Positions 1 to 8,262 of a stretch of 64,000 bases of DNA are shown one piece after another. The notes beneath the pieces were generated by a model, which did not search any database, was not told where the DNA came from, and saw only the letters and a list, made by a program, of their open reading frames with translations. A program made the position numbers and the translations under genes. The stretch spans positions 372,001 through 436,000 of the forward strand of contig NZ_JAGYJN010000001.1 in the NCBI RefSeq assembly GCF_018402035.1. Direction: 5' to 3'. Numbering within the stretch: position 1 is the first letter of the stretch; every line of letters starts with the position of its first letter. The DNA comes from Roseicyclus sp. GTDB lineage: Bacteria > Pseudomonadota > Alphaproteobacteria > Rhodobacterales > Rhodobacteraceae.

Positions 1-696
1 CGGGTCATAAGGCAACACCGTCACCGCGTCCGAGGCACGAAACACCGCGCGCTCTTGTGGGGCGGACATGCGCCCGTCGAATTGGCGATGGCGAAGTGTC
101 ACCTCTTCGACGGCGAAAAACTTCGTGTAGGGAAACCTCTGCGCGACCATCGCAACATCGCTGCGCGGCGGATTTGCCCCAACCAAGGCAGGGCGACGCC
201 AAGCTTGTGTGTTGACCATCGCCTGTGCGCGCGAGGCGATGATGCCAAAGCGGCGTCCGACCTCAGCCGGGGGCGCGGTTTGGAGTTGGCGCATCACCTC
301 CTCTGCGGCAAACGCCTCGATCGCGCCCAAATCGCGCGCCCAATCGGCCAGCGACCAAGGGCCATCGGTATCTGGGATGCCCTGCGGCTGATCCGCGACA
401 GGGCGATAGACCGAGACGCTCCGCGCCACACCGTCGATTTCGACCGTCAAAGGATAGCGCGCATAGCCAAAACACGCCTCATAAGCATCAAGCTGGGCGG
501 TCGCCTGCGCATCGGCAAGGATCACCAGACCGCCGAGCCTTTGGCCCTTGGCCGCGACCAAGACAGGCCAGCCCGTCCCCCGCGCAGCCATCACCGCCGC
601 ATCTGGCAACGCGGCCTTGGCCACCACCACATCCCCCGCCACGATTCGCAGCACGGGTGCATGGCACAAGGTGCCAAAAACAAAGATTTCCGTCAT
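1..696 (-). CDS. trgB: TrgB-like NUDIX protein, 3' end cut by the window edge
   Basis: The frame is open from an ATG at 696 down to base 1 without a stop, so 232 codons of the N-terminal part are present. It begins MTEIFVFGTLCHAPVLRIV, the start of a gamma-glutamylcyclotransferase-like fold, and near the edge reads FFAVEEVTLRHRQFDG, the usual opening of an ADP-ribose-pyrophosphatase NUDIX domain. That order is the architecture of TrgB, a tellurite-resistance-associated protein of Rhodobacter relatives. The catalytic NUDIX box would lie outside the window. A TrgA-like gene lies 22 bp upstream on the same strand, matching the trgAB pairing. What the pair does biochemically is not settled, so the call describes family and context only. 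Confidence 0.85.
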   Translation of the reverse strand, partial: MTEIFVFGTLCHAPVLRIVAGDVVVAKAALPDAAVMAARGTGWPVLVAAKGQRLGGLVILADAQATAQLDAYEACFGYARYPLTVEIDGVARSVSVYRPVADQPQGIPDTDGPWSLADWARDLGAIEAFAAEEVMRQLQTAPPAEVGRRFGIIASRAQAMVNTQAWRRPALVGANPPRSDVAMVAQRFPYTKFFAVEEVTLRHRQFDGRMSAPQERAVFRASDAVTVLPYDP

Positions 697-718
697 GTCA
701 GCCTCGCACAAGAGCGCC

Positions 719-1204
719 TTAGCGCCAGCGTCGTGCGACAGCTTCGCAGATCAGCCCACCGATGACACCCCCGGCCAGCAACACGCCCCAAATCGGGATG
801 GTCAGGGATTGCACGCCATAGGCAATGAACTGCACCAAAACAGCCTCCATCGCATCGGCCAAGTCGTCATAACGCATGTTAAGCGCACGGAAATACACCG
901 CGCGCGCCGAAAAAACGACCAGCCCGACAAAGGCCATCTGTACCGCGCAACGCAACCCATGGGCTACCGCAACAGCGCGCCCCTCACCCACACCGCGCCC
1001 GGCAACGGACCATCCATACCAAAGGCCGATCATTGCGATGCTCAGGGGGAAATAGGTTGCAGGTGTACCTTGCGGGAAGGTTGCAAGCACCTGCAGCGCG
1101 GCAATCCATCCGACGACAAAAAACCAAATGCCACCGGCCAGCCTTGCGGCGGTCGGGATCGCGATTGCGGCATTACGCCCACCAGTTTCCAGCGCAAAAA
1201 ACAT
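719..1204 (-). CDS. trgA: TrgA family membrane protein
   Basis: About 161 residues. The sequence contains IPTAARLAGGIWFFVVGW, matching the N-terminal PTAARL signature of TrgA proteins, and has about four hydrophobic segments, so it is an inner-membrane protein. An ATG at 1204 is preferred over a GTG at 1210 because AGAAGG lies 5 bases before the ATG. The family start may lie even further in, since PTAARL is usually near residue 2. It sits directly upstream of the TrgB-like gene, and the two probably form one transcript. The tellurite-resistance link comes from knowledge of the Rhodobacter trg locus. No catalytic motif is seen here. Confidence 0.75.
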   Translation of the reverse strand: MFFALETGGRNAAIAIPTAARLAGGIWFFVVGWIAALQVLATFPQGTPATYFPLSIAMIGLWYGWSVAGRGVGEGRAVAVAHGLRCAVQMAFVGLVVFSARAVYFRALNMRYDDLADAMEAVLVQFIAYGVQSLTIPIWGVLLAGGVIGGLICEAVARRWR

Positions 1205-1249
1205 CGCCACCTTCTGGCGGGTAATTTTGGCCAGAATATGGCGAGCGGC

Positions 1250-2461
1250 TCAATTTGGGCGTGTCACCGTGATCTGGGTCACATCGGTATTGCCGAAATG
1301 AAAGGTCGCCGCACAAGACGTCAGGTAGAAATTCCACATCCGGCGAAACCGCTCATCAAAGCCCAGCTTGGCGACCTCGTCCCATTTATCGTTGAAGGTG
1401 TCGTGCCAACGGCGCAGGGTTTGGCTATAACTTTCGCCAAACTCGATGGAATGGGCAACGCGCAGGCCCGCGCGCTCCACCTCGGCGCGCAGGATTTTCG
1501 GCGCAGGCAACATGCCGCCCGGAAAAATGTATTTCTGGATAAAATCAACACCGCGACGATAGATCTCCCAGCGGCGATCTTGCACCGTGATGATTTGCAG
1601 CGTGGCGCTTTTTCCGGGTTTAAGATTGTCGCGCAACGTATTGAAATACGTTGGCCAATAGCGTTCGCCCACAGCCTCGAACATCTCGATGGAGGCGATG
1701 CCGTCATATTGGCCGCGCTCATCGCGGTAATCTTGCAGCTTGATCGTGACCTGCTCGGACAGCCCCGCCGCCGCGATGCGTGCCACCGCGTAATCATATT
1801 GCTCGCGCGAAATGGTCAGACCCGTCACACGCATGCCGCGTTCCTTGGCCGCATATTCGGCAAAGCCACCCCATCCACAGCCAATCTCAAGGATATGATC
1901 GCCGGGGGCGGCCCCCATCTGATCGACCATGGAGGCGTATTTGGCGATCTGCGCCGCCTCGAGGCTTTCTTGCCCGGTGGCAAACAGCGCCGAGGAATAA
2001 GTCATCGTCTCGTCCAGCCACAGACCATAAAATGCATTGCCCAGATCGTAGTGATAAGCGATGTTCTTGCGCGCCTGACGTTTAGAATTGGACTGCCACC
2101 AAAAGCGCAGTTTCTCAAAGGCGCGGACCACGCCCATGCCCATGAAGCCGTCATAGACATCTTCATTATCGGCATGCACAAGATCCATGAAATCTTGCAG
2201 ATTGGGCGTAGACCACCAACCATCGAGATAGGCTTCGCAAAAGCCAAGATCGCCCTCGCGGATCAGCCGGGCAAAAATCTCGGGGTTATGGATATGCAAG
2301 GCCGCAACTGGACCCGGGCCGTGACCTGCTGCGCGAAACACCCGCCCATCGGGCAACACGATATCGAGCCGCCCATGCTGCATCTTGTTGGCGGTGTCGA
2401 AGACGGCCTGAAAATAGCGGGGGAGATTTTGCTCTCCCTTCGTGGTCGTTTTAACGTCCAT
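1250..2461 (-). CDS. cfa: Cyclopropane-fatty-acyl-phospholipid synthase family methyltransferase
   Basis: 403 residues, normal for the family. It transfers a methylene group from S-adenosylmethionine to the double bond of unsaturated phospholipid acyl chains at the membrane. The SAM-binding motif LEIGCGWGG is at residues 191-199, preceded by the family segment NIAYHYDLGNAFYGLWLD (about 133-150). The C-terminal FYLTSCAATFHFGN places a Cys near 383, equivalent to the reactive Cys of E. coli Cfa. The ATG at 2461 follows GAGG by about 6 bases. Downstream on the same strand is the trgAB pair; upstream is the photolyase, about 75 bp away. Rhodobacterales often carry several paralogues, so the exact lipid product is uncertain. 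Confidence 0.92.
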   Translation of the reverse strand: MDVKTTTKGEQNLPRYFQAVFDTANKMQHGRLDIVLPDGRVFRAAGHGPGPVAALHIHNPEIFARLIREGDLGFCEAYLDGWWSTPNLQDFMDLVHADNEDVYDGFMGMGVVRAFEKLRFWWQSNSKRQARKNIAYHYDLGNAFYGLWLDETMTYSSALFATGQESLEAAQIAKYASMVDQMGAAPGDHILEIGCGWGGFAEYAAKERGMRVTGLTISREQYDYAVARIAAAGLSEQVTIKLQDYRDERGQYDGIASIEMFEAVGERYWPTYFNTLRDNLKPGKSATLQIITVQDRRWEIYRRGVDFIQKYIFPGGMLPAPKILRAEVERAGLRVAHSIEFGESYSQTLRRWHDTFNDKWDEVAKLGFDERFRRMWNFYLTSCAATFHFGNTDVTQITVTRPN

Positions 2462-2535
2462 GTGATCCTCGTATTTGGCACGCGATTTGGGCAGAAGCTT
2501 AACGCTTGCACAAGCCCTGATTGTATTTTGCGGGC

Positions 2536-3951
2536 TCAGAACCCTCTGTTTTCATAAGCATTCAATGCACGCTGCCGCCCGGACGCTGCATCAACCACGG
2601 CTTGGGCTGGATAGGCATCGCTTTGTGCCATTGCCCAGCTGCGTGGGATGGCCGCGAAATAGCTTTCGGCCGTTGGTGGTGCAGGCCGCGACAATTCGGC
2701 CACCCAAGCGCGCCTGTAGCGGCCCAAGGGGTCGAATTTCTCGGCCTGTGTTTCGGGGTTGAAGACGCGGAAATAGGGCGTCGCATCGGGGCCGGACCCT
2801 GCCGACCATTGCCAACCCATCGCATTGCTGGCCGGGTCCCAATCGACAAGGCACTGGGCAAACCAATCCATCCCGATCTTCCAATGCGTCAACAAATGCT
2901 TGGTAAGATATGACGCCACAAGCATGCGCGCGCGGTTATGCATGCGCCCCGTGACATACATCTCGCGCATTGCGGCATCGACCACCGCCATGCCGGTGCG
3001 CCCGCGCATCCATGCCTGCACATGCGGATGGTCCGGGTCGGTGTTCCAGCCGAATCCGTCCCATTCAGGGCGCCAATTGGCGGTCGTGATGTGCGGGGTG
3101 TGATAGACAAGATGATAGGCAAAATCGCGCCAGATCAGCTCTTTAAGAAAGGTCTCGGCCCCGGCTTTGCCCTCGGCCATGGCGCGGCGGCCCGCATGCC
3201 AGCATTGGCGCGCCGAAATCTCGCCATGGGTCAGGTTCTCAGACAGGCCCGATGTGCCGTCTTGGTCCAGCCGGTCGCGTGCCGCATCATAGCTGGCAAT
3301 CGGCCCGTCGATAAACCGCGCCAGCCGCGCTGTGGCCGCCGCCTCACCGATCTGGCAGTGCGGGGCCACGATCGCCGCGCCGCGGTCCATCGCGCGCCCC
3401 AGATCCCAAGCGGCAAGCGTGTCACCCGCCGGAAAGGCCGCAGGCGTGGGCAGATGTGGCACCGCCAGACAAGGCGCGACATCGCGGTCGCGCAGGGTTT
3501 TCCAAAACGGGGTATAGACCTTGTAAAATCCACCCGTGCCGGTCTGCGCCTGCCACGGCTCATGGATCAGATGGCCCGCATGGCTGGTGGCGGTGATGCC
3601 CGCCGCGCGCAGTGCCGATTTGACACTTTCGTCGCGCTGACGGCTCTCGGGATCGTAAAGCCGGTTCCAGTGCACCTGCTCAGCGCCCGTCTCAGCGACC
3701 AGCGTCATCAGCACGCTACGCGCATCGCCGCGCCGCAAGACCAGATCGCTGCCCAAAGCGCGCAGCACATCCGCAAATGCCGCAACCCCCACCCCAAGCC
3801 GCCACTTCGGCGCAGCACCAAGGCCCGCGACACCCTCATCATTGATAAACACCGGGATCACAGGCGCGCCTTGCGCGCAGGCCGCCACAAGCGCCGGGTT
3901 ATCGGCGAGGCGAAAATCCCGGCGGATCCAATAGATGACGGGTGCGGTCAT
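2536..3951 (-). CDS. phrB: Deoxyribodipyrimidine photo-lyase (cryptochrome/photolyase family)
   Basis: 471 residues. Light-driven repair of cyclobutane pyrimidine dimers using reduced FAD. The N-terminal antenna-binding alpha/beta domain starts VIYWIRRDFRLADNPAL (from residue 5), and the helical FAD domain carries the conserved blocks LKELIWRDFAYHLVYH, REMYVTGRMHNRARM and LVDWDPASNAMGWQW. These are class I CPD photolyase signatures; the NAMGWQW segment belongs to the catalytic pocket. Start is the ATG at 3951; the ribosome site is weak (GAG). The gene lies next to cfa on the same strand and may be co-transcribed. I cannot exclude that it is a cryptochrome-like relative, but the motifs fit a working photolyase. 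Confidence 0.93.
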   Translation of the reverse strand: MTAPVIYWIRRDFRLADNPALVAACAQGAPVIPVFINDEGVAGLGAAPKWRLGVGVAAFADVLRALGSDLVLRRGDARSVLMTLVAETGAEQVHWNRLYDPESRQRDESVKSALRAAGITATSHAGHLIHEPWQAQTGTGGFYKVYTPFWKTLRDRDVAPCLAVPHLPTPAAFPAGDTLAAWDLGRAMDRGAAIVAPHCQIGEAAATARLARFIDGPIASYDAARDRLDQDGTSGLSENLTHGEISARQCWHAGRRAMAEGKAGAETFLKELIWRDFAYHLVYHTPHITTANWRPEWDGFGWNTDPDHPHVQAWMRGRTGMAVVDAAMREMYVTGRMHNRARMLVASYLTKHLLTHWKIGMDWFAQCLVDWDPASNAMGWQWSAGSGPDATPYFRVFNPETQAEKFDPLGRYRRAWVAELSRPAPPTAESYFAAIPRSWAMAQSDAYPAQAVVDAASGRQRALNAYENRGF

Positions 3952-4021
3952 GCGGGCGGCTGCTCATTGTTGTTTTCACCCCGCAAGCTAGGGCGCAGGT
4001 CGGCGGGTCAAGCATCCGCGC

Positions 4022-4046
4022 CTGCATCTTTCGACAAAGACGCAAA
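4022..4046 (+). repeat. Dispersed 25-bp repeat, diverged copy
   Basis: Reads CTGCATCTTTCG then ACAAAGACGCAAA. It differs at about four positions from the copy at 19372-19396. It lies in the gap between ppx and phrB, both on the minus strand. Confidence 0.5.
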
Positions 4047-4097
4047 CACGATCTCGTCAGCGGCGCATACTGCCCGGTATTTTCAAGCGCAGGGCGA

Positions 4098-5261
4098 TCA
4101 AAACGGCCCTTCTTCCAACACGCCATCAGCCGACATCTGGGCATAAAGCAGCCCTTCGCGCAGGCCACGATCAGCCACGCTTAACCGATCCGTTGGCCAT
4201 GCCCGCAACAACGCCTGCAAGATCGCGGCCCCCGACATGATCAGCGATTGCCGGTCACGCCCGATGCGCGGATCACGCCGCCGCCCCTCGGGGCCAAGTG
4301 TCAGATATTGCTGGATCACCCGGTCGATCTGGTCCGAAGTCATGCGCAGCCCATCAACCTTGTTGCGGTCATAGCGCCGCAGCCCCAGATGCGAGGCGGC
4401 GACCGTCGTCACGGTGCCGCTTGTGCCGATGATCTGGAACCCCTCGCGCGCCTGATCGGCGGCATCGTCATAGGGCGAAAAGGCTGCAAGCTTTTCTTCG
4501 AAAAACCAACTCATCAGCGCAAACCGCGCCCCGTCATCGGCGACATCGGCATACATATCCTTCAGCGTCGCCACCCCCAGCGGGATCGAGATCCAATCGA
4601 CCACGCGGGCGCGTTTGAACAGCGTCTCCACATGGTCGAACCCTTGATGCAGCCGCATGATCGCGCGGGGGCGTTCAAGCCGGGGCACCTCGGACAGGTC
4701 GATCCAGACCAGCTCGGTCGAGCCGCCACCGATATCGACCACCAAAAGCTGCTCGGTGCGCGTCGAGACCAAAGGCGCACAAGACACGACCGCCAGCCGC
4801 GCCTCTTCCTCGGGTTTGATGATTTCCAGCACCAGCCCCGTCTCGCGCTCGACGACCGAGATAAACTCGGCGGCATTGCTTGCGCGGCGACAGGCCTCGG
4901 TCGCGACCAGACGCATCCGGCTGACGCGGTGCTTTTCAAGCTTGCGCTGACAGATTTTCAGCGCCCCCACCGCGCGCGCCATCGAGGTGCGGCTCAGCCG
5001 CCCCGATGCTTCCAGCCCTTGGCCAAGCTGCACGCTTTTGGAGAAGCTATCGACAACATGAAGCTGATTGCCTTTTGGCTGGGCGATCAGCATACGGCAT
5101 GAGTTCGTCCCCAGATCGAGGGCTGCGTAAAGATCGGCCGGGTCGGGCCGGGTCTGGGGCGCAGGGCGCCGTTCGACAGGTGGCTCACCCGCCACGACAA
5201 GCGGGACGACGGCCGCAGAGCTGGTGAACGGACCGGCGCCGCCTTTGCGCTTGCGCGGCAT
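4098..5261 (-). CDS. Ppx/GppA family phosphatase (exopolyphosphatase-like)
   Basis: 387 residues. An ASKHA-fold phosphatase that removes terminal phosphate from polyphosphate or from pppGpp. The first phosphate-binding loop is DLGTNSCRM at 49-57, the second VDIGGGSTE at 174-182, and a third block GTSGTVTTVAA lies near 279. The first 40 residues are basic and low-complexity, typical of Rhodobacteraceae members that also lack the long C-terminal HD extension of enterobacterial Ppx. GGAGG lies 7 bases before the ATG at 5261. It may act opposite to the polyphosphate kinase 2 at 59156, although the genes are far apart. Ppx and GppA activity cannot be told apart from sequence. Confidence 0.88.
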   Translation of the reverse strand: MPRKRKGGAGPFTSSAAVVPLVVAGEPPVERRPAPQTRPDPADLYAALDLGTNSCRMLIAQPKGNQLHVVDSFSKSVQLGQGLEASGRLSRTSMARAVGALKICQRKLEKHRVSRMRLVATEACRRASNAAEFISVVERETGLVLEIIKPEEEARLAVVSCAPLVSTRTEQLLVVDIGGGSTELVWIDLSEVPRLERPRAIMRLHQGFDHVETLFKRARVVDWISIPLGVATLKDMYADVADDGARFALMSWFFEEKLAAFSPYDDAADQAREGFQIIGTSGTVTTVAASHLGLRRYDRNKVDGLRMTSDQIDRVIQQYLTLGPEGRRRDPRIGRDRQSLIMSGAAILQALLRAWPTDRLSVADRGLREGLLYAQMSADGVLEEGPF

Positions 5262-5548
5262 TGCGGGCCTCCGAAATCATGAGTTGGGGGTAGTGTAGCA
5301 ATCGCCGCGCGCGCTCACAATGACGATCACAGGCCAGCGATCATCGGGCCGACGCCTGCGTTCAAGATCATCATGAGAATTTTGGGCGCGCGCGCCCCTC
5401 GCACTGCACCCCCCGGCGGGCTATTTGTGGAATGTCGTCGTGGTCGCTCCCGCCACGATGAATGTCGAATTCGGCGCGTGAGAGGCCGAGGTGCTCGCCT
5501 ATGGTGCGCGCCAGAGATGCCGCTTCGGCCAAGCGAAGGATGCTGCGC
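5262..5548. other. 287-bp divergent intergenic region
   Basis: Separates the leftward phosphatase gene from the rightward one-carbon operon and must hold both promoters. No convincing reading frame is seen on either strand. It contains the perfect 14-bp palindrome GGGCGCGCGCGCCC at 5385-5398. I looked for cobalamin- and SAM-riboswitch cores and did not recognise one. Confidence 0.5.
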
Positions 5549-5866
5549 ATGCCCAATGTCACCCATGTCTTCTGGCGCGATATTCCCGCCCAAGTCATCG
5601 TGGGCAAGGGCCGCAGCGCGACCAAAGCTGTGCTGCCCGAGCGGTTCGAGCAGGCGATTGATCGCTGCGCCATGAAGATCGGCGCAAAAGATCAAGATGC
5701 CTATCTGGCCGAATGGAAGCGCATCGATGCGGGCGAGATGGCGGGTGAACCCGCCGAGATCGCCGCAGCCGAGATTGCGCGTCTGGATGCGACCTATGAT
5801 GCCGATCACCTGCGCCGCCTGATCGCGGCAGATGGTTTTGCATCAAACGACAACGATACCGCCTAA
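5549..5866 (+). CDS. Small 'virulence factor' family protein of the corrinoid one-carbon operon
   Basis: 105 residues beginning MPNVTHVFWRDIPAQVIVGKG, the conserved opening of a small family annotated only as 'virulence factor' in Alphaproteobacteria. Its function is unknown, and the name is historical and should not be taken literally. GAAGGA at 5535-5540 sits 8 bases before the ATG at 5549, which decides against the upstream in-frame ATG codons. It is soluble, with no signal peptide and no Cys cluster. It is the first gene of a rightward run with a methylenetetrahydrofolate reductase-like gene 28 bp downstream, so a role in one-carbon metabolism is a reasonable inference from context. Confidence 0.82.
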   Translation: MPNVTHVFWRDIPAQVIVGKGRSATKAVLPERFEQAIDRCAMKIGAKDQDAYLAEWKRIDAGEMAGEPAEIAAAEIARLDATYDADHLRRLIAADGFASNDNDTA

Positions 5867-5894
5867 CGGCATGCGCGCGTTCTGGGAGACAGCG

Positions 5895-6815
5895 ATGGCA
5901 CTTTTGAATTTTCGGAAAAAAGATAGCGCGACCGCATCCGCGCCGCAGTCGCTCGAAACGATTCTTGCGGGCTATTCGATCGAGGTGATGCCGCGCACCG
6001 CCGAAAAGGTCGAAGATTTCCGCGCGCTTTTGCCCACAGGCACGCGCGTCTATATCGCCCATATCGACGGCACCCCCTTTGACGAGATGCTGGCCACCGC
6101 CAAGCGCCTGCGCGCCGAAGGCTACGAGCCGATGCCGCATTTCCCCGCCCGCTCGATCCCCGACCGCGCCACGCTTGCCGATTGGATCGCGCGCTACCAA
6201 GGCGAGGCCGGTGTGACCCAAGGCTTGATCCTTGCGGGTGGCATTCCCTCTGCGCATGGCGAATATCACTCCTCGATGCAGCTGTTGGAAACCGGGCTTT
6301 TCGATGGGTTCGCGCGCTTGCATGTCGCGGGCCACCCCGAGGGCAACCGCGATATCGACCCCAAAGGCGGCGAGGCCGAGGTGATGGCCGCGCTGAAATG
6401 GAAGCAAGATTTTGCCAACCGCTCTGACGCGGCCTTTGCCATGGCGACCCAATTCGTCTTTGAGGCGGGACCGGTTCTAGAATGGACCGACCGATTGGCC
6501 GCACATGGCATCACCATGCCCGTGCATCTGGGTGTGGCTGGGCCTGCGAAACTTCAGACCTTGATCAAATTCGCCATCGCCTGCGGTGTTGGTGCCTCGC
6601 TTTCCGTGCTGCAAAAACGCGCCAAGGATGTGACCAAGCTTTTGCTGCCCTTCGAGCCGACCGAGATCTTGACCGATCTGGCCGCCGCGCGCGCCCAAGG
6701 GCTTGGGCAGCAGATCGAAGCGATCCATTTCTTCCCGCTTGGCGGTATCAAGACGAATGCCACATGGGCAACCGAACATGGCGGCGCTGCGGCCCGCCCC
6801 GCCATCGCCTCCTGA
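5895..6815 (+). CDS. Methylenetetrahydrofolate reductase-like protein
   Basis: 306 residues. The family converts 5,10-methylene- and 5-methyl-tetrahydrofolate using FAD. Family-like segments are IEVMPRTAEKVEDF (near 34), GLILAGGIPSAHGEY (near 115) and VHLGVAGPAKLQTLIKFA (near 215). It is a divergent MetF relative rather than a close E. coli MetF match. The start at 5895 follows GGGAGA by about 6 bases; an in-frame ATG at 5832 would overlap the previous gene. It is followed after 18 bp by a methyltetrahydrofolate:corrinoid methyltransferase. This pairing suggests that methyl groups taken from a corrinoid are oxidised as folate adducts, so it probably runs in the catabolic direction. That direction is inference. 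Confidence 0.85.
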   Translation: MALLNFRKKDSATASAPQSLETILAGYSIEVMPRTAEKVEDFRALLPTGTRVYIAHIDGTPFDEMLATAKRLRAEGYEPMPHFPARSIPDRATLADWIARYQGEAGVTQGLILAGGIPSAHGEYHSSMQLLETGLFDGFARLHVAGHPEGNRDIDPKGGEAEVMAALKWKQDFANRSDAAFAMATQFVFEAGPVLEWTDRLAAHGITMPVHLGVAGPAKLQTLIKFAIACGVGASLSVLQKRAKDVTKLLLPFEPTEILTDLAAARAQGLGQQIEAIHFFPLGGIKTNATWATEHGGAAARPAIAS

Positions 6816-6833
6816 GAAAGGGCAAAACCAGAT

Positions 6834-7904
6834 ATGACCCGCACCATTATCGAGTCGAAGACCCGCACCACGATCATCGGCTTTGACCAGCCGTTTTGCG
6901 TGATCGGCGAGCGCATCAATCCCACGGGCCGCAAGATCCTGAACGAAGAGCTTGAGCGCGGCGATTTCTCCCGCGTGCAGGCCGACGCCATCGCCCAGGT
7001 CGAAGCGGGCGCCACGGTGCTGGATGTGAATTCCGGCGCGGTGTTTTCCAACAAGATGGGCGAAGACCCGCGCTATGCCGATAACAACTTCGTCGAGCCG
7101 ATGCTGATGCCAGAACTTATCCGCGTGGTCCAAGAGGTCACCGATTGCCCGATCTGCATCGACAGCTCGGTGCCCGGCGCGCTGGAAGCGGGGCTTGCCG
7201 CAGCCCATGGCCGCCCGCTCGTCAATTCGGTGACGGGCGAAGAAGAGCGCCTTGAGATGGTGCTGCCCTTGATCAAGAAATACAATGTGGCGGTCGTCGC
7301 CATCTCAAATGACGACACGGGCATTTCCGAAGACCCCGAGGTCCGCTTTGCGGTGGCCAAAAAGATCGTCGAGCGCGCCGCCGATTACGGCATTCCCGCC
7401 CATGACATAGTGGTCGACCCGCTCGTGATGCCAATCGGCGCGATGGGCACGGCGGGCCAGCAGGTCTTTACCCTTGTGCGCCGCCTGCGCGAGGAGTTGG
7501 GTGTGAACACGACCTGTGGCGCCTCCAACATCTCGTTTGGCTTGCCCAACCGCCACGGGATCAACAATGCCTTCCTTCCCATGGCCTATGGCGCAGGTAT
7601 GACGAGTGCCATCATGAATCCCGTGGCCCTGCCCGTTGGCCCCAAGGCCATCGCGGCCAAAAAGGCCGAGGTCGAGGCCGCAGGCATTTTCCTGCCGCCC
7701 GACATGGATGATGAGACATTCGTCAAGCTTTTCGGCATGGGATCAACCAAGCCCCGCCCCGGCAAGGAGATGGAGGCGATCCGCGCCGCCAATTTCTTGA
7801 TGAACCAAGATAATGGCGGCGGCGCATGGATCCGCTTTAACCAAGACCCCGACGCCGCCCTTCGCGGCGGGCGCGCGGGCGGTCGGCGACGCCGTGAGGC
7901 ATGA
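6834..7904 (+). CDS. Methyltetrahydrofolate:corrinoid methyltransferase (pterin-binding domain protein)
   Basis: 356 residues. A single pterin-binding TIM barrel of the MeTr/dihydropteroate-synthase superfamily that moves a methyl group between tetrahydrofolate and a corrinoid cofactor. Visible signatures are FCVIGERINPTGRK (near 21-34), GATVLDVNSG (near 58-67), CIDSSVPGALEAGL (near 104) and the CGASNISFGLPNR block (near 228) that lines the pterin site. The C-terminal 30 residues are Arg/Gly-rich and probably disordered. No B12-binding domain is fused, so a separate corrinoid protein must be the partner; none is encoded in this window. The ASKHA activator two genes downstream fits repair of an inactivated Co(II) corrinoid. 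Confidence 0.9.
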   Translation: MTRTIIESKTRTTIIGFDQPFCVIGERINPTGRKILNEELERGDFSRVQADAIAQVEAGATVLDVNSGAVFSNKMGEDPRYADNNFVEPMLMPELIRVVQEVTDCPICIDSSVPGALEAGLAAAHGRPLVNSVTGEEERLEMVLPLIKKYNVAVVAISNDDTGISEDPEVRFAVAKKIVERAADYGIPAHDIVVDPLVMPIGAMGTAGQQVFTLVRRLREELGVNTTCGASNISFGLPNRHGINNAFLPMAYGAGMTSAIMNPVALPVGPKAIAAKKAEVEAAGIFLPPDMDDETFVKLFGMGSTKPRPGKEMEAIRAANFLMNQDNGGGAWIRFNQDPDAALRGGRAGGRRRREA

Positions 7905-7906
7905 TG

Positions 7907-7967
7907 GCGGTTAACCGCATCTTTACCAATTCCACAGAACTTGGGGCGCATGAACCACATGCGCCCC
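7907..7967 (+). other. Two perfect inverted repeats at an operon gene junction
   Basis: GCGGTTAACCGC (7907-7918) starts three bases after the methyltransferase stop. Next, GGGGCGCATG (7943-7952) pairs perfectly with CATGCGCCCC (7958-7967) across a five-base loop, a 10-bp stem. The second stem contains both candidate ATG start codons of the following small gene. No T-run follows, so it is unlikely to be an intrinsic terminator. Confidence 0.7.
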
Positions 7968-8186
7968 GTGATCGCTTTGCCAGCCGCCCCTTGGGTGGAT
8001 CAGGTGTTTTCGGCCAAGGCCGTGCGCTATGGCGGCGTGGTGCGCCGCTCGCTCCATTGGGTAGAGGCCGAAGTGGGCCGCGTCACCTTCGAGGACGAGG
8101 TGCGCCGCCGCGGCTGGCATCTGGTGGAATGCAACGGCCAGCTTGTGGTCTTTTGCACCAAGCGCCCCATCAACATTCTTTTTTGA
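7950..8186 (+). CDS. Small conserved Rhodobacteraceae protein of the one-carbon operon (often mislabelled phosphoribosylanthranilate isomerase)
   Basis: About 78 residues (75 if the ATG at 7959 is used). The core reads WVDQVFSAKAVRYGGVVRRS followed by VEAEVGRVTFEDEVRRRGW, and it ends in a short hydrophobic strand. From memory, near-identical small proteins in this family of bacteria are named N-(5'-phosphoribosyl)anthranilate isomerase. It is far too short for a TrpF barrel and shows no TrpF motif, so I do not adopt that name. Function is unknown. Its start codon is buried in a 10-bp hairpin and has no clear ribosome site, suggesting translation coupled to the upstream gene or controlled by RNA structure. 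Its place between the methyltransferase and its putative activator suggests a role in the same process. Confidence 0.75.
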   Translation: MNHMRPVIALPAAPWVDQVFSAKAVRYGGVVRRSLHWVEAEVGRVTFEDEVRRRGWHLVECNGQLVVFCTKRPINILF

Positions 8187-8188
8187 CC

Positions 8189-8239
8189 CGAAAATTCGTA
8201 CGAATTTTCGCAACACACGAATTTTCGTACGAAAATTCG
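8189..8239 (+). repeat. Tandem pair of perfect 22-bp palindromes with CGTACG centre
   Basis: 8189-8210 is a perfect palindrome with left half CGAAAATTCGT; 8218-8239 is another with left half CGAATTTTCGT. They are separated by CAACACA. The second is repeated exactly at 23129-23150. They sit between the small gene stop (8186) and the next start (8263), inside the operon. Confidence 0.9.
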
Positions 8240-8262
8240 CAAGATTTGGCCGAGTTCAAACA

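Noticed and set aside
548-2557. Long open frame on the plus strand opposite trgA and cfa
   Set aside because: It lies antisense to genes with clear family motifs, has Arg/His/Pro-rich composition and matches nothing; a GC-rich shadow frame.
5262-5548. Cobalamin riboswitch upstream of the corrinoid operon
   Set aside because: Looked for because of the downstream genes, but no recognisable B12-box or pseudoknot core was seen.
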